From Celeribacter sp. HF31 (GTDB lineage: Bacteria > Pseudomonadota > Alphaproteobacteria > Rhodobacterales > Rhodobacteraceae), in NCBI RefSeq assembly GCF_011806455.1, contig NZ_JAATOT010000001.1:496001-560000 (forward strand): a DNA stretch of 64,000 nt, given 5' to 3'. Below the pieces are notes generated by a model. The model worked only from the letters and a program-made list of their open reading frames with translations. It was not told where the DNA came from and searched no databases. Numbering within the stretch: position 1 is the first letter of the stretch; each line of letters starts with the position of its first letter. The translations under genes and the position numbers were made by a program. Of this stretch, positions 8,947 through 17,401 are shown in pieces.

Positions 8947-9597
8947 TCACATCAGATCGCGCAGGAAGCGCGCCAGATCGTTGGTGTGGTGATCGATATG
9001 GGGCGCAGGCGGGTCGAGCGGCGAGGGCGCGACATAGATCGTCTTCATCCCGAGCTCATGCGGCACTTCGAGATTGCGCGGATCGTCCTCGAACATCGCG
9101 GCCTCGGTCGGCGTCACCCCGTCGAGGCCCAGCACAGTGTCAAAAGCTTCGGCCTTGGGTTTGGGATGAAACTCAGCATGTTCAATGCCATAGACCGCGT
9201 TGAAAATCCCGGTCAGCCCGCGTGCTTCCAACACACGTTCGGCATAGGGCGCGGAGCCATTGGTGTAGACGATCTTGCGCCCCGGCAGGTTGGTGATCGC
9301 GGCCTTGAGTTCCGCGTCAAACGTCAGGCCCGAAAAATCGATGTCGTGTACATAGCTCAGATAGGGCAGCGGATCGGTGCCGTGCTTGGTCATCATGCCG
9401 GAAAGCGTGGTGCCGAATTCGCGCCAATAGGCGCTGCGCAGGCGGTTGGCCTCGTCCTGAGAGACATTCAATTCGCGCGCCACCCAATCGGTCATTTTGA
9501 CCTCGATCTGGGAAAACAGCGCGGCGTCCGGCGGGTATAACGTGTTGTCGAGGTCGAAAACCCAGGTTTTCACGTGTGAGAAATGATCGGCTACCAT
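8947..9597 (-). CDS. HAD-superfamily pyrimidine 5'-nucleotidase-like hydrolase
   Basis: A 216-residue HAD hydrolase. Motif I is DLDNTLYP with the nucleophile Asp15 and acid Asp17, motif II is YTNG, motif III includes KPKAEAF, and motif IV is FEDDPRNL. The DLDNTLYP form and overall length fit the SDT1/PPN-like pyrimidine 5'-nucleotidases, which remove phosphate from UMP or CMP. The substrate is inferred from family resemblance only. It is divergent from the GntR gene. Confidence 0.85.
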   Translation of the reverse strand: MVADHFSHVKTWVFDLDNTLYPPDAALFSQIEVKMTDWVARELNVSQDEANRLRSAYWREFGTTLSGMMTKHGTDPLPYLSYVHDIDFSGLTFDAELKAAITNLPGRKIVYTNGSAPYAERVLEARGLTGIFNAVYGIEHAEFHPKPKAEAFDTVLGLDGVTPTEAAMFEDDPRNLEVPHELGMKTIYVAPSPLDPPAPHIDHHTNDLARFLRDLM

Positions 9598-9689
9598 GGG
9601 TTCTCCTTAGAAGCCCCCTGCGGCACATGCAAGCAGGCTCGTGTTAGCGCTTGATTGCCAGCCGTGAGCATGGCTATGGTTTGGACCTG

Positions 9690-9717
9690 CCCGGATGCGC
9701 AAACCCGGATGCGCAAA
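9690..9717. repeat. 14-bp tandem direct repeat before the GntR gene
   Basis: CCCGGATGCGCAAA occurs twice head to tail (9690-9703 and 9704-9717), followed by a partial third copy beginning ACCCGATG. It ends 28 bases before the start of the GntR regulator. It may be an operator or simple slippage. Confidence 0.55.
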
Positions 9718-9745
9718 ACCCGATGAGCCAAAAGAGAGGCCTGAG

Positions 9746-10390
9746 ATGAAAGACCCGCGCGCGAGCCAGAAAGATGCCTATGGGCTGATCCTCGAGGCCA
9801 TCGACACCGGCGTCTATCGCCCCGGCGACCGTCTGGTCGAAAGTGAGCTGGCGGATCGGTTCGGTGTCTCTCGCACGCCCATTCGCGAGGCGTTGCAGCG
9901 GCTTGAAACGCAATCCATGCTCACCCGCGACGGGCGGTCCCTGATCGTGGCCTCTTTGGATCACAACCAGATGGCCGATCTCTACGTGGTGCGCACCGAG
10001 CTGGAGGGGCTGGCCGCACGTCTCGCCGCGCGTCATGCCACCGCCGAAGAGGTCCGCGTGCTGCGCGATATGGTCGAGGAAGACCGGGCGCTCATCGGTC
10101 AGCCAGAGCCGATGTCGCGCGCCAATCGCCGCTTCCACAAACAGATCCACCTCGCGTCGCACAACAAATACCTCGTGCAACAGCTCGATCTCGTGCACCG
10201 CTCCATGGCGCTTTTGGCGACCACCTCTCTGGCCGCAGAGGGCCGTGGCGAGGAGGCGATCAAGGAGCACGACCTCATCGTCTCCGCCATAGAGGCGCGC
10301 GACGGGGATGCGGCGCATAAGGCGCTGTCCGATCACATTTCGAAAGCTTTCGTGACCCGGCTCAAAATTGACGCGGATAAAGTGCGCTAA
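9746..10390 (+). CDS. GntR-family regulator, FCD (FadR) subfamily
   Basis: A 214-residue transcription factor with an N-terminal winged helix (about residues 8-72; YRPGDRLVESELADRF, VSRTPIREAL) and an all-helical FCD effector domain. The FCD metal-binding pattern appears as RTELEGLAA, followed by the NRRFH and DLIVSAIEARD blocks. Effectors of this group are usually small organic acids. The start is the ATG at 9746, with GAGAGG about eight bases upstream; an in-frame ATG at 9695 lies inside the tandem repeat. The gene stands alone, and the target genes are not evident. Confidence 0.88.
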   Translation: MKDPRASQKDAYGLILEAIDTGVYRPGDRLVESELADRFGVSRTPIREALQRLETQSMLTRDGRSLIVASLDHNQMADLYVVRTELEGLAARLAARHATAEEVRVLRDMVEEDRALIGQPEPMSRANRRFHKQIHLASHNKYLVQQLDLVHRSMALLATTSLAAEGRGEEAIKEHDLIVSAIEARDGDAAHKALSDHISKAFVTRLKIDADKVR

Positions 10391-10402
10391 GCGAAAGAGC
10401 CT

Positions 10403-12907
10403 TTAGGCACTGTCGCGGTTTTTGCGGTTTTTCTGTCCTGTCTCCGACACGCCCGGCACGAATTCCGGCACCTCCGCGAAGGCGGCGATATGGGCCCAGT
10501 CGGGCGCGCCCGGCGCGTTGACGGCGGGCGGCGGCGCAGGGGGCGTGAGCACGCCCAATTCTTCGGTCGGCTGCGGCGTCGGACGTGTCTCTGGTTGTGG
10601 CGCTGGGCGCAGGCGTGTCGGGTCGAGGGCCACAGCAGCCGCGTCCATCGCGCGTCGCAGCGCCGGAGTCTCCGCCCCGCGCGACAGATCGAGCCCAAAG
10701 GTCAATCGTCGTCCCGGAACCGGAGCAGAGCCTCCGCTTTCCTGCTGCAATCGCTCAAAGACAAAAGGCCGCGCCGCCTCGGCCACCTCGCGCAGAGGCA
10801 CGGGGGCTTCGTCGCGGGTCGGGTAGAGAACGAGAGGGGCCCTCTTTTCATTGGCGGGGCCAGGGTCAGGGGCGACCAACGGCGTTTTCAACAGGAGCGG
10901 CGTCGTCTCTGAGGTCTCTGGGATCGGCTCGGTGAGCACAAGCGGCGGCTCAGGCGCGTGATCTTCGTGATAGCCGTGATCGTCGATGCCATGCGCGGTC
11001 TTATCCCAGTAATAGGGTTTCGACACGACCTCCCAGAGCCCCTTAAGTGCGGCGAGGGTTGCCAGCGGATAGTAGAAATGCAGCGTCGGCACCCAGGGCC
11101 AGAGCCATTTGTGTTTCGAGGTCGAGGTGGCGACCATGCTGGTGGCGATGGTGATGACCTCAGAAAACAGGAACACCCCTCCCAGAATCACCAAAAGATC
11201 ATGCGGCAGCACCGCACGCATCGGATGCGGCAGGCCCAGCGGGAACATCCAGAAGGACCACAAAAACGGCGCCAGCACGAATTGCGACAAGGCGCCCAAG
11301 AATAGCGCCTGCACCCCGAAAAACCGCCACGGCCCCAGATCGCGCCAGAGCTTGCCGGGCTTTTGCATATGCATGGCGTAGGTCATCGCGTAGCCCTTGA
11401 GCCAGCGCGACCGCTGCTTGACCCAGGGCCAGAGACGGCAGTTGGCTTCTTCTTCGGTGACGGTGTGCAACAGCTCGGTGCGATAGCCATGACGCGCCAG
11501 ACGGATGCCGAGATCGGCATCCTCGGTGACGTTATGCGCATCCCAACCGCCAAGCTCCTCGATGGCATCGCGACGGAAAAACAACGTGGTGCCGCCCAAG
11601 GGCACGGTCAGCCCCATTTTCTCATAGCCCGGAAGGATGACCCGGAACCAAGTGGCATATTCGACGGTAAAACAACGAGATAGCCAGTTGGTACGCGCGT
11701 TGTAGAAATCCAGAATGCCCTGCACACAGGCGACTTTCGGGTCGGCCTGGGCGAAATGCGCGGCGATTTTGTGGATCTGCTCGGGCTCGGGCGCGTCTTC
11801 GGCGTCATAGATGCCCACGATCGAGCCACGACAGAAATCCAGCGCGAAATTCAAAGCGCGCGGTTTGGTCTTGACCCCACCACGCGGCACGATGATTTGC
11901 CGCATCCAACGCGGCAGATCGGTGCCTGCGATGGCCTCTTGGGTGACGGTGTCATCCTCTTCGACCACCAGACAAATGTCCAAAAGCTCGCGCGGATAAT
12001 TCAGCCGGGACACGCGTTTGATCAGCCGTGAGGCGATCTCGCGCTCCTTGAACAGAGGCACCATGATCGACACGATGGGCAGGGCGGTTTTGTTGCGTTT
12101 GCTGGCAAATGTGCTTTGCCGGGTCTTGGAATTTCGCGCTTGGGCAAAGGCGGCGGCGAGTTTGAGTGCGGTGGAGATCACCAGCGTGATCACCGCCCAG
12201 GAGGTCAAAAGGATTGCCGCGGTCAGAGGCGAAATCAGCGCGATGAGCGCGCCCAGAACGGCCAGCGACGAAATGAGCCGCGTCAGCTTGCGAATGTCCA
12301 TCTCGCGACAGCTCTCATGGGCCGCGACACGGGTTTCGGCCTGTGACGCCAGTCGTCGTTGACGCGATTTCAACAGCGCTTCGTGCAGCGCGGTTTCCGA
12401 GGTGACAGCAAGGCGCACCGGGCCGAACATGCCGGTCAGGCGCGGGCGCAAATCCTCGAATTGTTCGGGGCGACAGGAGGCGATCAGAACCGTGCCGCCT
12501 GCCTGACGCCAGGGCAAAATCCCACGCCGCAGACATTCGTCGGCGCCGATGCGGTCGATGAGGCGCACGTCGGGGGGGCTTTGATCGAGGCGCGCGATCT
12601 CGGCGTTGAACTGGCGCGCCAGTGCGGTGTAAAGCGCGCGTTCGCTGACCATGCCATGAGCCAAAAGAATATCGCCGATCCGCGCATCTTCGCGTTGGCG
12701 CATGGCGGCGGCGCGGACCAGATCGCCCGGGGCAAGCTCTCCCATGTCGACAAGGATTTGACCGATGGGTTTGCGGCTGCGGGGGCGTGGTCCATGTTGG
12801 CTGGCATGTGGTGGGGACACACGGTCGGCTGGAGACAGCACAAGAGGGGCCGCGGGCTCCCCGTGGCTTTTGAATGCCGGAAACTGTTGATGCCTGTCAA
12901 AGGACAT
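10403..12907 (-). CDS. Family 2 glycosyltransferase with N-terminal MshEN (c-di-GMP binding) domain
   Basis: An 834-residue membrane protein. Residues about 46-170 form an MshEN/T2SSE-N domain with the two tandem motifs typical of c-di-GMP binders: IGQILVDMGELAP..MRQ (48-71) and RIGDILLAHGMVS..ALARQ (76-99). Two membrane helices (about 210-255) follow, then a processive GT2 domain with YDAEDAPE, TEDADLG and the QRSRW motif, and C-terminal membrane helices. The last 190 residues are rich in proline and charge and look disordered. It probably makes or exports a beta-linked polysaccharide under c-di-GMP control. A CtrA-type site lies upstream (12974-12988). Confidence 0.88.
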   Translation of the reverse strand: MSFDRHQQFPAFKSHGEPAAPLVLSPADRVSPPHASQHGPRPRSRKPIGQILVDMGELAPGDLVRAAAMRQREDARIGDILLAHGMVSERALYTALARQFNAEIARLDQSPPDVRLIDRIGADECLRRGILPWRQAGGTVLIASCRPEQFEDLRPRLTGMFGPVRLAVTSETALHEALLKSRQRRLASQAETRVAAHESCREMDIRKLTRLISSLAVLGALIALISPLTAAILLTSWAVITLVISTALKLAAAFAQARNSKTRQSTFASKRNKTALPIVSIMVPLFKEREIASRLIKRVSRLNYPRELLDICLVVEEDDTVTQEAIAGTDLPRWMRQIIVPRGGVKTKPRALNFALDFCRGSIVGIYDAEDAPEPEQIHKIAAHFAQADPKVACVQGILDFYNARTNWLSRCFTVEYATWFRVILPGYEKMGLTVPLGGTTLFFRRDAIEELGGWDAHNVTEDADLGIRLARHGYRTELLHTVTEEEANCRLWPWVKQRSRWLKGYAMTYAMHMQKPGKLWRDLGPWRFFGVQALFLGALSQFVLAPFLWSFWMFPLGLPHPMRAVLPHDLLVILGGVFLFSEVITIATSMVATSTSKHKWLWPWVPTLHFYYPLATLAALKGLWEVVSKPYYWDKTAHGIDDHGYHEDHAPEPPLVLTEPIPETSETTPLLLKTPLVAPDPGPANEKRAPLVLYPTRDEAPVPLREVAEAARPFVFERLQQESGGSAPVPGRRLTFGLDLSRGAETPALRRAMDAAAVALDPTRLRPAPQPETRPTPQPTEELGVLTPPAPPPAVNAPGAPDWAHIAAFAEVPEFVPGVSETGQKNRKNRDSA

Positions 12908-12972
12908 CTGACCCCCGCTGTCTGCGGATCGGGCACATCCCGACCGCGTGTGGACAACTTGGAGGACGCTTG

Positions 12973-12990
12973 GTTAACAACGCGTTAACC
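12973..12990 (-). promoter_or_regulatory. CtrA-type site
   Basis: TTAA-CAACGCG-TTAACC matches the full CtrA consensus TTAA-N7-TTAAC, and it is also palindromic (GGTTAAC and GTTAACC). It lies 66 bases before the glycosyltransferase start at 12907. CtrA controls motility and surface functions in Rhodobacterales. Binding here is inferred. Confidence 0.5.
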
Positions 12991-13030
12991 GCGACTGTGA
13001 AAGTGGTGAATGCGGGTGTTCAGGACACGA

Positions 13031-13055
13031 AAAAGGCGGGCAAAACCCGCCTTTT
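13031..13055 (-). terminator. Intrinsic terminator after carA
   Basis: AAAAGGCGGG (13031-13040) pairs with CCCGCCTTTT (13046-13055) around a five-base loop. On the minus strand a run of T follows. It lies about 30 bases past the carA stop. Confidence 0.8.
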
Positions 13056-13085
13056 CTTAACCTTTATACCGTCCGCTCAGGGAGA

Positions 13086-14249
13086 TCAGGCGGTTTCGCG
13101 CTCCGCCATGGCCGCCGCAAAGCGTTCGAACAGGTAGTAGCTGTCCATTGGACCCGGCGAGGCCTCGGGGTGGTATTGCACGGAGAACACCGGCTTGCCT
13201 TCGACCGCAATGCCACAGTTGGAGCCGTCAAAGAGCGAGATATGCGTCTCTTTCACGCCCTGGGGCAGGCTCTGCGCGTCCACGGTAAAGCCGTGGTTCA
13301 TCGAGGTGATTTCCACCTTGCCGGTGTCGAGATCCTTCACCGGGTGGTTGGCGCCGTGGTGGCCGTGGTTCATCTTGATGGTCTTGGCGCCCAAAGCGAG
13401 GGCCAGCATCTGGTGCCCCAGACAAATGCCGAAGACCGGCAGGTCTTTGTCGAGCACGCCCTTGATCATCGGCACGGCATATTCCCCGGTCGCCGCCGGA
13501 TCGCCCGGACCGTTGGAGAGGAACACACCATCGGGGTTGTGGGCCAGAACCTCTTCAGCGGTGGCGGTGGCCGGAAGCACGGTCACGTCGCAACCGGCAG
13601 AGGCGAGACAGCGCAGGATGTTGCGTTTCGCGCCAAAGTCCACGGCCACAACCTTGAAGCCCTTGCCCTCACGTTTCGGGTAACCATCCGGCCAGGCCCA
13701 CCGCATCTCGTCCCACTGATAGGACTGCGCACAGGTGACGTCCTTGGCCAAATCCAGCCCCACAAGACCGGAGAAAGCGCGCGCCTGTTTGACCAGAGCT
13801 TCGATGTCGAAATTGCCCTCAGGATCGTGGGCGATGGCGACATGCGGCGCGCCTTGTTGCCGGATCGCGCGGGTGAGCCGCCGGGTGTCGACGCCGCCCA
13901 TGCCGATGCGACCGCGTTTCTCGAGCCAGGGACCCAGCTCGTCCTGCGCCCGCCAGTTCGACGGATCGGTCGGGTCCCATTTGACCACCATGCCGGCCGC
14001 GACCGGGTCATTGGTTTCGTCATCCTCGGCATTGACGCCGGTGTTGCCGATGTGCGGGAAGGTGAAGGTGACGATTTGCCCGGCGTAGGAGGGATCGGTC
14101 ATGATCTCCTGATAGCCGGTCATCGCGGTGTTGAAACATAGCTCTGCGGTGGTGACCCCGGTGGCACCGAAGCCTTTCCCGTAGAAGACGGTGCCATCGG
14201 CCAAAGCCAGACACGCGGTTGGATTTCCGGACTGTAGACCAGATGCCAT
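13086..14249 (-). CDS. carA: Carbamoyl-phosphate synthase small subunit
   Basis: The glutaminase subunit of carbamoyl-phosphate synthase, 387 residues, usual length. It supplies ammonia to CarB for arginine and pyrimidine synthesis in the cytoplasm. The N-terminal CPSase domain (for example TAELCFNTAMTGYQEI, residues 34-51) is followed by a class I glutamine amidotransferase domain with nucleophile Cys276 in GICLGHQML and His360 and Glu362 in QYHPEASPGP. The gene is divergent from yqeY, a common arrangement in alphaproteobacteria. carB is not in this window. Confidence 0.97.
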   Translation of the reverse strand: MASGLQSGNPTACLALADGTVFYGKGFGATGVTTAELCFNTAMTGYQEIMTDPSYAGQIVTFTFPHIGNTGVNAEDDETNDPVAAGMVVKWDPTDPSNWRAQDELGPWLEKRGRIGMGGVDTRRLTRAIRQQGAPHVAIAHDPEGNFDIEALVKQARAFSGLVGLDLAKDVTCAQSYQWDEMRWAWPDGYPKREGKGFKVVAVDFGAKRNILRCLASAGCDVTVLPATATAEEVLAHNPDGVFLSNGPGDPAATGEYAVPMIKGVLDKDLPVFGICLGHQMLALALGAKTIKMNHGHHGANHPVKDLDTGKVEITSMNHGFTVDAQSLPQGVKETHISLFDGSNCGIAVEGKPVFSVQYHPEASPGPMDSYYLFERFAAAMAERETA

Positions 14250-14574
14250 GGCACGACTCTCCTATATGGGCAAAATTGGCCGGAACCTAAGGAAAGGGGC
14301 GGGCAGCGTCAAGCGCTCGGGGGGCGATTTCGGGTTTAAATATAGAGTGCAATGATTTCAATTGATTATGGGTCATATCGCCGTTGGTGAACGGTGCTTG
14401 AGCTTGGTCGCCTGTTTCGTTATGTTGGCCACTTGCGATGTCAATAAAGCGTTCGGCGTTTTATCTGACACAGGTAAAAAGCAAAATGCAGTGTAGGGTA
14501 TAAACGTAGCACGGTGTTTTCCGAAAATCTGTGACACAGGTTGTTCGCAAAACGCTTTAGGGGATGAGGCCCAT
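14250..14574. other. Divergent carA/yqeY promoter region
   Basis: 325 bases without a gene. The stretch 14335-14565 is clearly more AT-rich than its surroundings and must hold the divergent promoters of carA and yqeY. TCTGACACAGG (14463-14473) and TCTGTGACACAGG (14528-14540) contain the same GACACAGG word about 65 bases apart, possibly a paired operator. No known site was recognised. Confidence 0.5.
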
Positions 14575-15036
14575 ATGGATATGCGAAGCCGGCTGAATGC
14601 CGCACTGAAAACGGCGATGAAGGAAAAGGACAGCGAACGTCTGGCGACGCTGCGCCTGATCAACGCCGCCATCAAGGACCGCGAGATTGCGGCCCGTGGC
14701 GAGGGTGAGGATGTGGTTGTTTCTGACGACGACGTGCTCGGCATCCTCGGCAAGATGGTCAAACAGCGTCAGGAAAGCGCGAAAGCCTTTGAAGAGGGCG
14801 CGCGTCTTGAATTGGCTGAAAAAGAACGTGCCGAGATTGCGATCATCGAAGAATTCCTGCCGCGTCAGCTCAACTCTGACGAGGTCACCAAGGCTGTCGA
14901 AGACGCCATCGCTGAGACCGGCGCGGACAGCATCCGCGACATGGGCAAGGTGATGGGCGCTTTGAAAGCCAAATACACCGGCCAGATGGATTTCGGCGCC
15001 GCCGGGCCCATGGTCAAGGCACAGCTCGGCTGCTGA
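14575..15036 (+). CDS. GatB/YqeY domain protein
   Basis: A 153-residue YqeY-family protein related to the tail domain of GatB. Features are RLATLRLINAAIKDREI near residues 22-38, the QRQES block, and EFLPRQLNSDEVTKAVEDAI. These proteins may bind tRNA or help amide-tRNA synthesis, but the role is not settled. It starts at ATG 14575 (a second ATG follows two codons later) and ends at a strong terminator. Confidence 0.93.
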   Translation: MDMRSRLNAALKTAMKEKDSERLATLRLINAAIKDREIAARGEGEDVVVSDDDVLGILGKMVKQRQESAKAFEEGARLELAEKERAEIAIIEEFLPRQLNSDEVTKAVEDAIAETGADSIRDMGKVMGALKAKYTGQMDFGAAGPMVKAQLGC

Positions 15037-15057
15037 GCCACGCGTGAAAAACACAGG

Positions 15058-15085
15058 AAAAGGTCGCCCTTGGGCGGCCTTTTTT
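15058..15085 (+). terminator. Intrinsic terminator after yqeY
   Basis: AAAAGGTCGCCC (15058-15069) pairs with GGGCGGCCTTTT (15072-15083), with a T-run to 15085. It lies 22 bases past the yqeY stop. Confidence 0.85.
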
Positions 15086-15089
15086 ATTG

Positions 15090-15114
15090 GGAACGGCGGC
15101 TCCGATCCTGCGTT
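15090..15114 (+). promoter_or_regulatory. EcfG-type general stress promoter
   Basis: GGAAC (15090-15094), 16 bases, then CGTT (15111-15114): the alphaproteobacterial sigma-EcfG consensus GGAAC-N16/17-CGTT. It lies 38 bases before the DUF3008 start and directly after the yqeY terminator. Confidence 0.65.
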
Positions 15115-15152
15115 GTCCTCAGGACACAGAAATCCGACAGATGGAGGCGATC

Positions 15153-15335
15153 ATGGACGCTCAATCGAAAGCACAGCAACGCGCGGCGGGCGCAGCGCTC
15201 TCGGCAAAACGCGGCGAGACGAAAGTCAAAGATCTTCAGGGCGCGTCGGTCGAGATGTACGACACGATGAGCGAAGCGGAGCTTGAGGAGATGGCCGGGA
15301 CCTCGCACGAAAATTTGCCTGAGCGCAAAGAATAA
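15153..15335 (+). CDS. DUF3008-family small protein
   Basis: A 60-residue basic and acidic protein matching the DUF3008 pattern: SKAQQRAAGAALSAKRGE (4-21), KVKDLQGAS and YDTMSEAELEEMA. The role is unknown. Relatives are short stress-associated proteins. The start is the ATG at 15153 with GGAGG (15143-15147) five bases upstream; longer frames upstream run through the promoter. The EcfG-type promoter at 15090 puts it in the general stress regulon by inference. Confidence 0.82.
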   Translation: MDAQSKAQQRAAGAALSAKRGETKVKDLQGASVEMYDTMSEAELEEMAGTSHENLPERKE

Positions 15336-15449
15336 ACCCCATTTTATCCTCATGTCTGGTGTTTTTTCACATGCGGTAGAGGGGCTCCGCTTTCCTTTCG
15401 CGCAAAATGCCTTATACCGCCACGACCTGTATCGAGTGAGGATTTTATC

Positions 15450-15827
15450 ATGAAAATGAATATGTTGTGTGGCGTTTTGGCTCTGGTCGGCGTGGCGGGC
15501 TGCGATCCGGCGAGCGTCACGCAAGCGGTGCACCCGGACTATCTCCGCCATGAGGTGACGTCACAGGACGGCGAAAGCGCGTACGCCTTTCTCTGTGCCC
15601 CGCAGATGAGCAAGGCCGCGACCCAAGCGCAACTCGCGAAAGCGCGCCAGATGACGGACGCTCATCTTGAGGCCAGCGCGGAAAGCATGCTTGAACAGAT
15701 GATGAGCGATGACGATTTCACCACCTGGGACGCCTATAAAGTCACGCGCGACAGCCAGAAACAGGCGGATGTGTTTGTCGAGGCGCTGAAGGCGGAGACG
15801 GGCTGTGTTCTCGTCGAGGCGGAGTGA
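15450..15827 (+). CDS. Small hypothetical lipoprotein
   Basis: A 125-residue protein with a short lipoprotein signal ending in the lipobox VAGC (Cys at about residue 18). The mature part is helical and polar (QAQLAKARQMTDAHLEASAESMLEQMM region) with two further Cys, in FLCAP and TGCVL. No family was recognised. It is probably anchored in the outer membrane. GAGTGAGGA lies just before the ATG. Confidence 0.7.
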   Translation: MKMNMLCGVLALVGVAGCDPASVTQAVHPDYLRHEVTSQDGESAYAFLCAPQMSKAATQAQLAKARQMTDAHLEASAESMLEQMMSDDDFTTWDAYKVTRDSQKQADVFVEALKAETGCVLVEAE

Positions 15828-15848
15828 ACCTGGCTCAAACAGCGTGTT

Positions 15849-16385
15849 TCAATTCGGGCGTTTCAGCGCGGCCAACGTGGTCATCAGCTCGCCATAGAGG
15901 CTCTGGCGCTCTTCCGGGCTGAGAAAGGCGCCAAGCTCGACCTCGCGCGTCTCAGCCGGTCCGCCACCTTTCAGGGTCAGATATTGCTCCACCTTGCCTT
16001 TCTCGGGATGCAACTTCAGGTGCAGCCAATAGGGGTTGGCCTGCCAGCTCAAAGCTTCGCCCTTGGCGGGCCAATGGGTCAGTTCTACCCGATCGGGCCA
16101 GATCAGCAGCTCCTCGCGCAACCGATCGCGATCCGAGCGCCTCAGCGCCACCCAAAGCGCAGCCAAGGCCGTCATCATGAAAATCAGCAGGACCCAAAAG
16201 GCGATGGTGCCGATGAAGGGCACCACGGGGATCAACCCGCCGCAGAACATGATCCAGATCGTGGCGGAAAAGCCTTTGCCCTTGAGCGAGCGATGCGGCC
16301 AGAGATCAAGCCGCAACAGAGGCGCTCCTTCCTTAGGAGGCCGGGGCAGGGGTGTGATGTCTTGGGGCGTCCAGCGATAGGGCAT
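15849..16385 (-). CDS. DUF2244 integral membrane protein
   Basis: A 178-residue protein of the DUF2244 family: a basic N-terminus with LRLDLWPHRSL, two close membrane helices (about 40-60 and 62-82), then a beta-rich cytoplasmic domain with WPDRVELTHWP and FLSPEERQSLYGEL. Such genes often lie near cytochrome oxidase genes, and ctaD is 1.7 kb away on the same strand. The function is unknown. It converges on the lipoprotein gene with 21 bases between the stops. Confidence 0.85.
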   Translation of the reverse strand: MPYRWTPQDITPLPRPPKEGAPLLRLDLWPHRSLKGKGFSATIWIMFCGGLIPVVPFIGTIAFWVLLIFMMTALAALWVALRRSDRDRLREELLIWPDRVELTHWPAKGEALSWQANPYWLHLKLHPEKGKVEQYLTLKGGGPAETREVELGAFLSPEERQSLYGELMTTLAALKRPN

Positions 16386-16493
16386 GCGATGATGATTTTG
16401 CGTTTCTTGTCACTCTAGGCGCTTCGCCGCCACAGGGAAAGCCATCTCCCTGAACCGCGTGACATGGCCTGAGTGGGCGTTTATCCCGACGGC

Positions 16494-17399
16494 ATGAAGA
16501 CAGATGTCGCCGATTGGCCCTCGCTCTCCTATGACCTTGTACTCGCGGACTGCTTTTACGGCGCATCGGGGCGCTCCCATGTGTCCGCATGGTTTACGGA
16601 ACAGGTGGAGCGAATCGACAACCCCGAGTTCGCGCGCCTGTTTTCCGATCATATCGCGCTGCCCGGCGTCGCCGCGCTGGACTATGCGCATCGGTATTTG
16701 CGAATTGGGGCAGGGAGCCTGATCGGCGGCATCCGGTTTTACGCGCGGGACCTCGCGCGGCCCTATGTCGAGATCATCGCCCATGATTTCGAGGATATGG
16801 CCGCATTGTCCGCCGTGGTTGCCGCCGAGTGGGACGCCTTTGCGCCCCGTGCCCTGCGGTTACGGCAAAAGGTGGGGGCGGGGGTGGCCAGCCCTCAGGC
16901 GCATGTCGATATGACCCTCTATGCCGCACGCTATGAGGACTTGCGCCCGGCGCTTGCGCCTGTCTCTTTGCGTGCCTTTGCCCATCCCGATGCGGCGCTG
17001 AAACTTGTGCAAGAGCGTTTCGATCTCATGGCCGAAACCGAACCAGAGCTGCGCCGCAACGTCTCGCCCAGCACGGAGGAAGAGTTGCGCGTGTTGTGGC
17101 GAGAAGGGCAACTTCATGCCATCACGACCGAGACGAACACTTTGGGGGTGATCGCGACGGCGCCCGGACAAATTGACTGGATCAAGGGCGATGAAATCAT
17201 CGAGGAGATCGTGAGCCAAACCCATGCCGGTCATGGCTATGCCGCTGCGGCCCAGTCCGCTTTGGCGCGTCTGCCGGGAGCGGACCCGGAGCGCCTGCTG
17301 ATCGGAACGATTGATGGGCGCAATTTCGCCTCTCGTAAAACCGCAGAGCGGGCGGGGCGTCAGGCCGTGCTGGACTATGTGTTCCTGCCGTTTTGCTGA
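16494..17399 (+). CDS. GNAT-like acetyltransferase domain protein
   Basis: A protein of about 301 residues. The C-terminal 100 residues look like a GNAT fold: LGVIATAPG, EIIEEIVSQTHAGHGYAAAAQSAL as the acetyl-CoA loop and helix, GTIDGRN and SRKTAERAGR. The N-terminal 190 residues are a separate unknown domain. Neither the ATG at 16494 nor the GTG at 16473 has a clear ribosome site. I chose the ATG. The acyl acceptor is unknown. Confidence 0.7.
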   Translation: MKTDVADWPSLSYDLVLADCFYGASGRSHVSAWFTEQVERIDNPEFARLFSDHIALPGVAALDYAHRYLRIGAGSLIGGIRFYARDLARPYVEIIAHDFEDMAALSAVVAAEWDAFAPRALRLRQKVGAGVASPQAHVDMTLYAARYEDLRPALAPVSLRAFAHPDAALKLVQERFDLMAETEPELRRNVSPSTEEELRVLWREGQLHAITTETNTLGVIATAPGQIDWIKGDEIIEEIVSQTHAGHGYAAAAQSALARLPGADPERLLIGTIDGRNFASRKTAERAGRQAVLDYVFLPFC

Positions 17400-17401
17400 C
17401 G

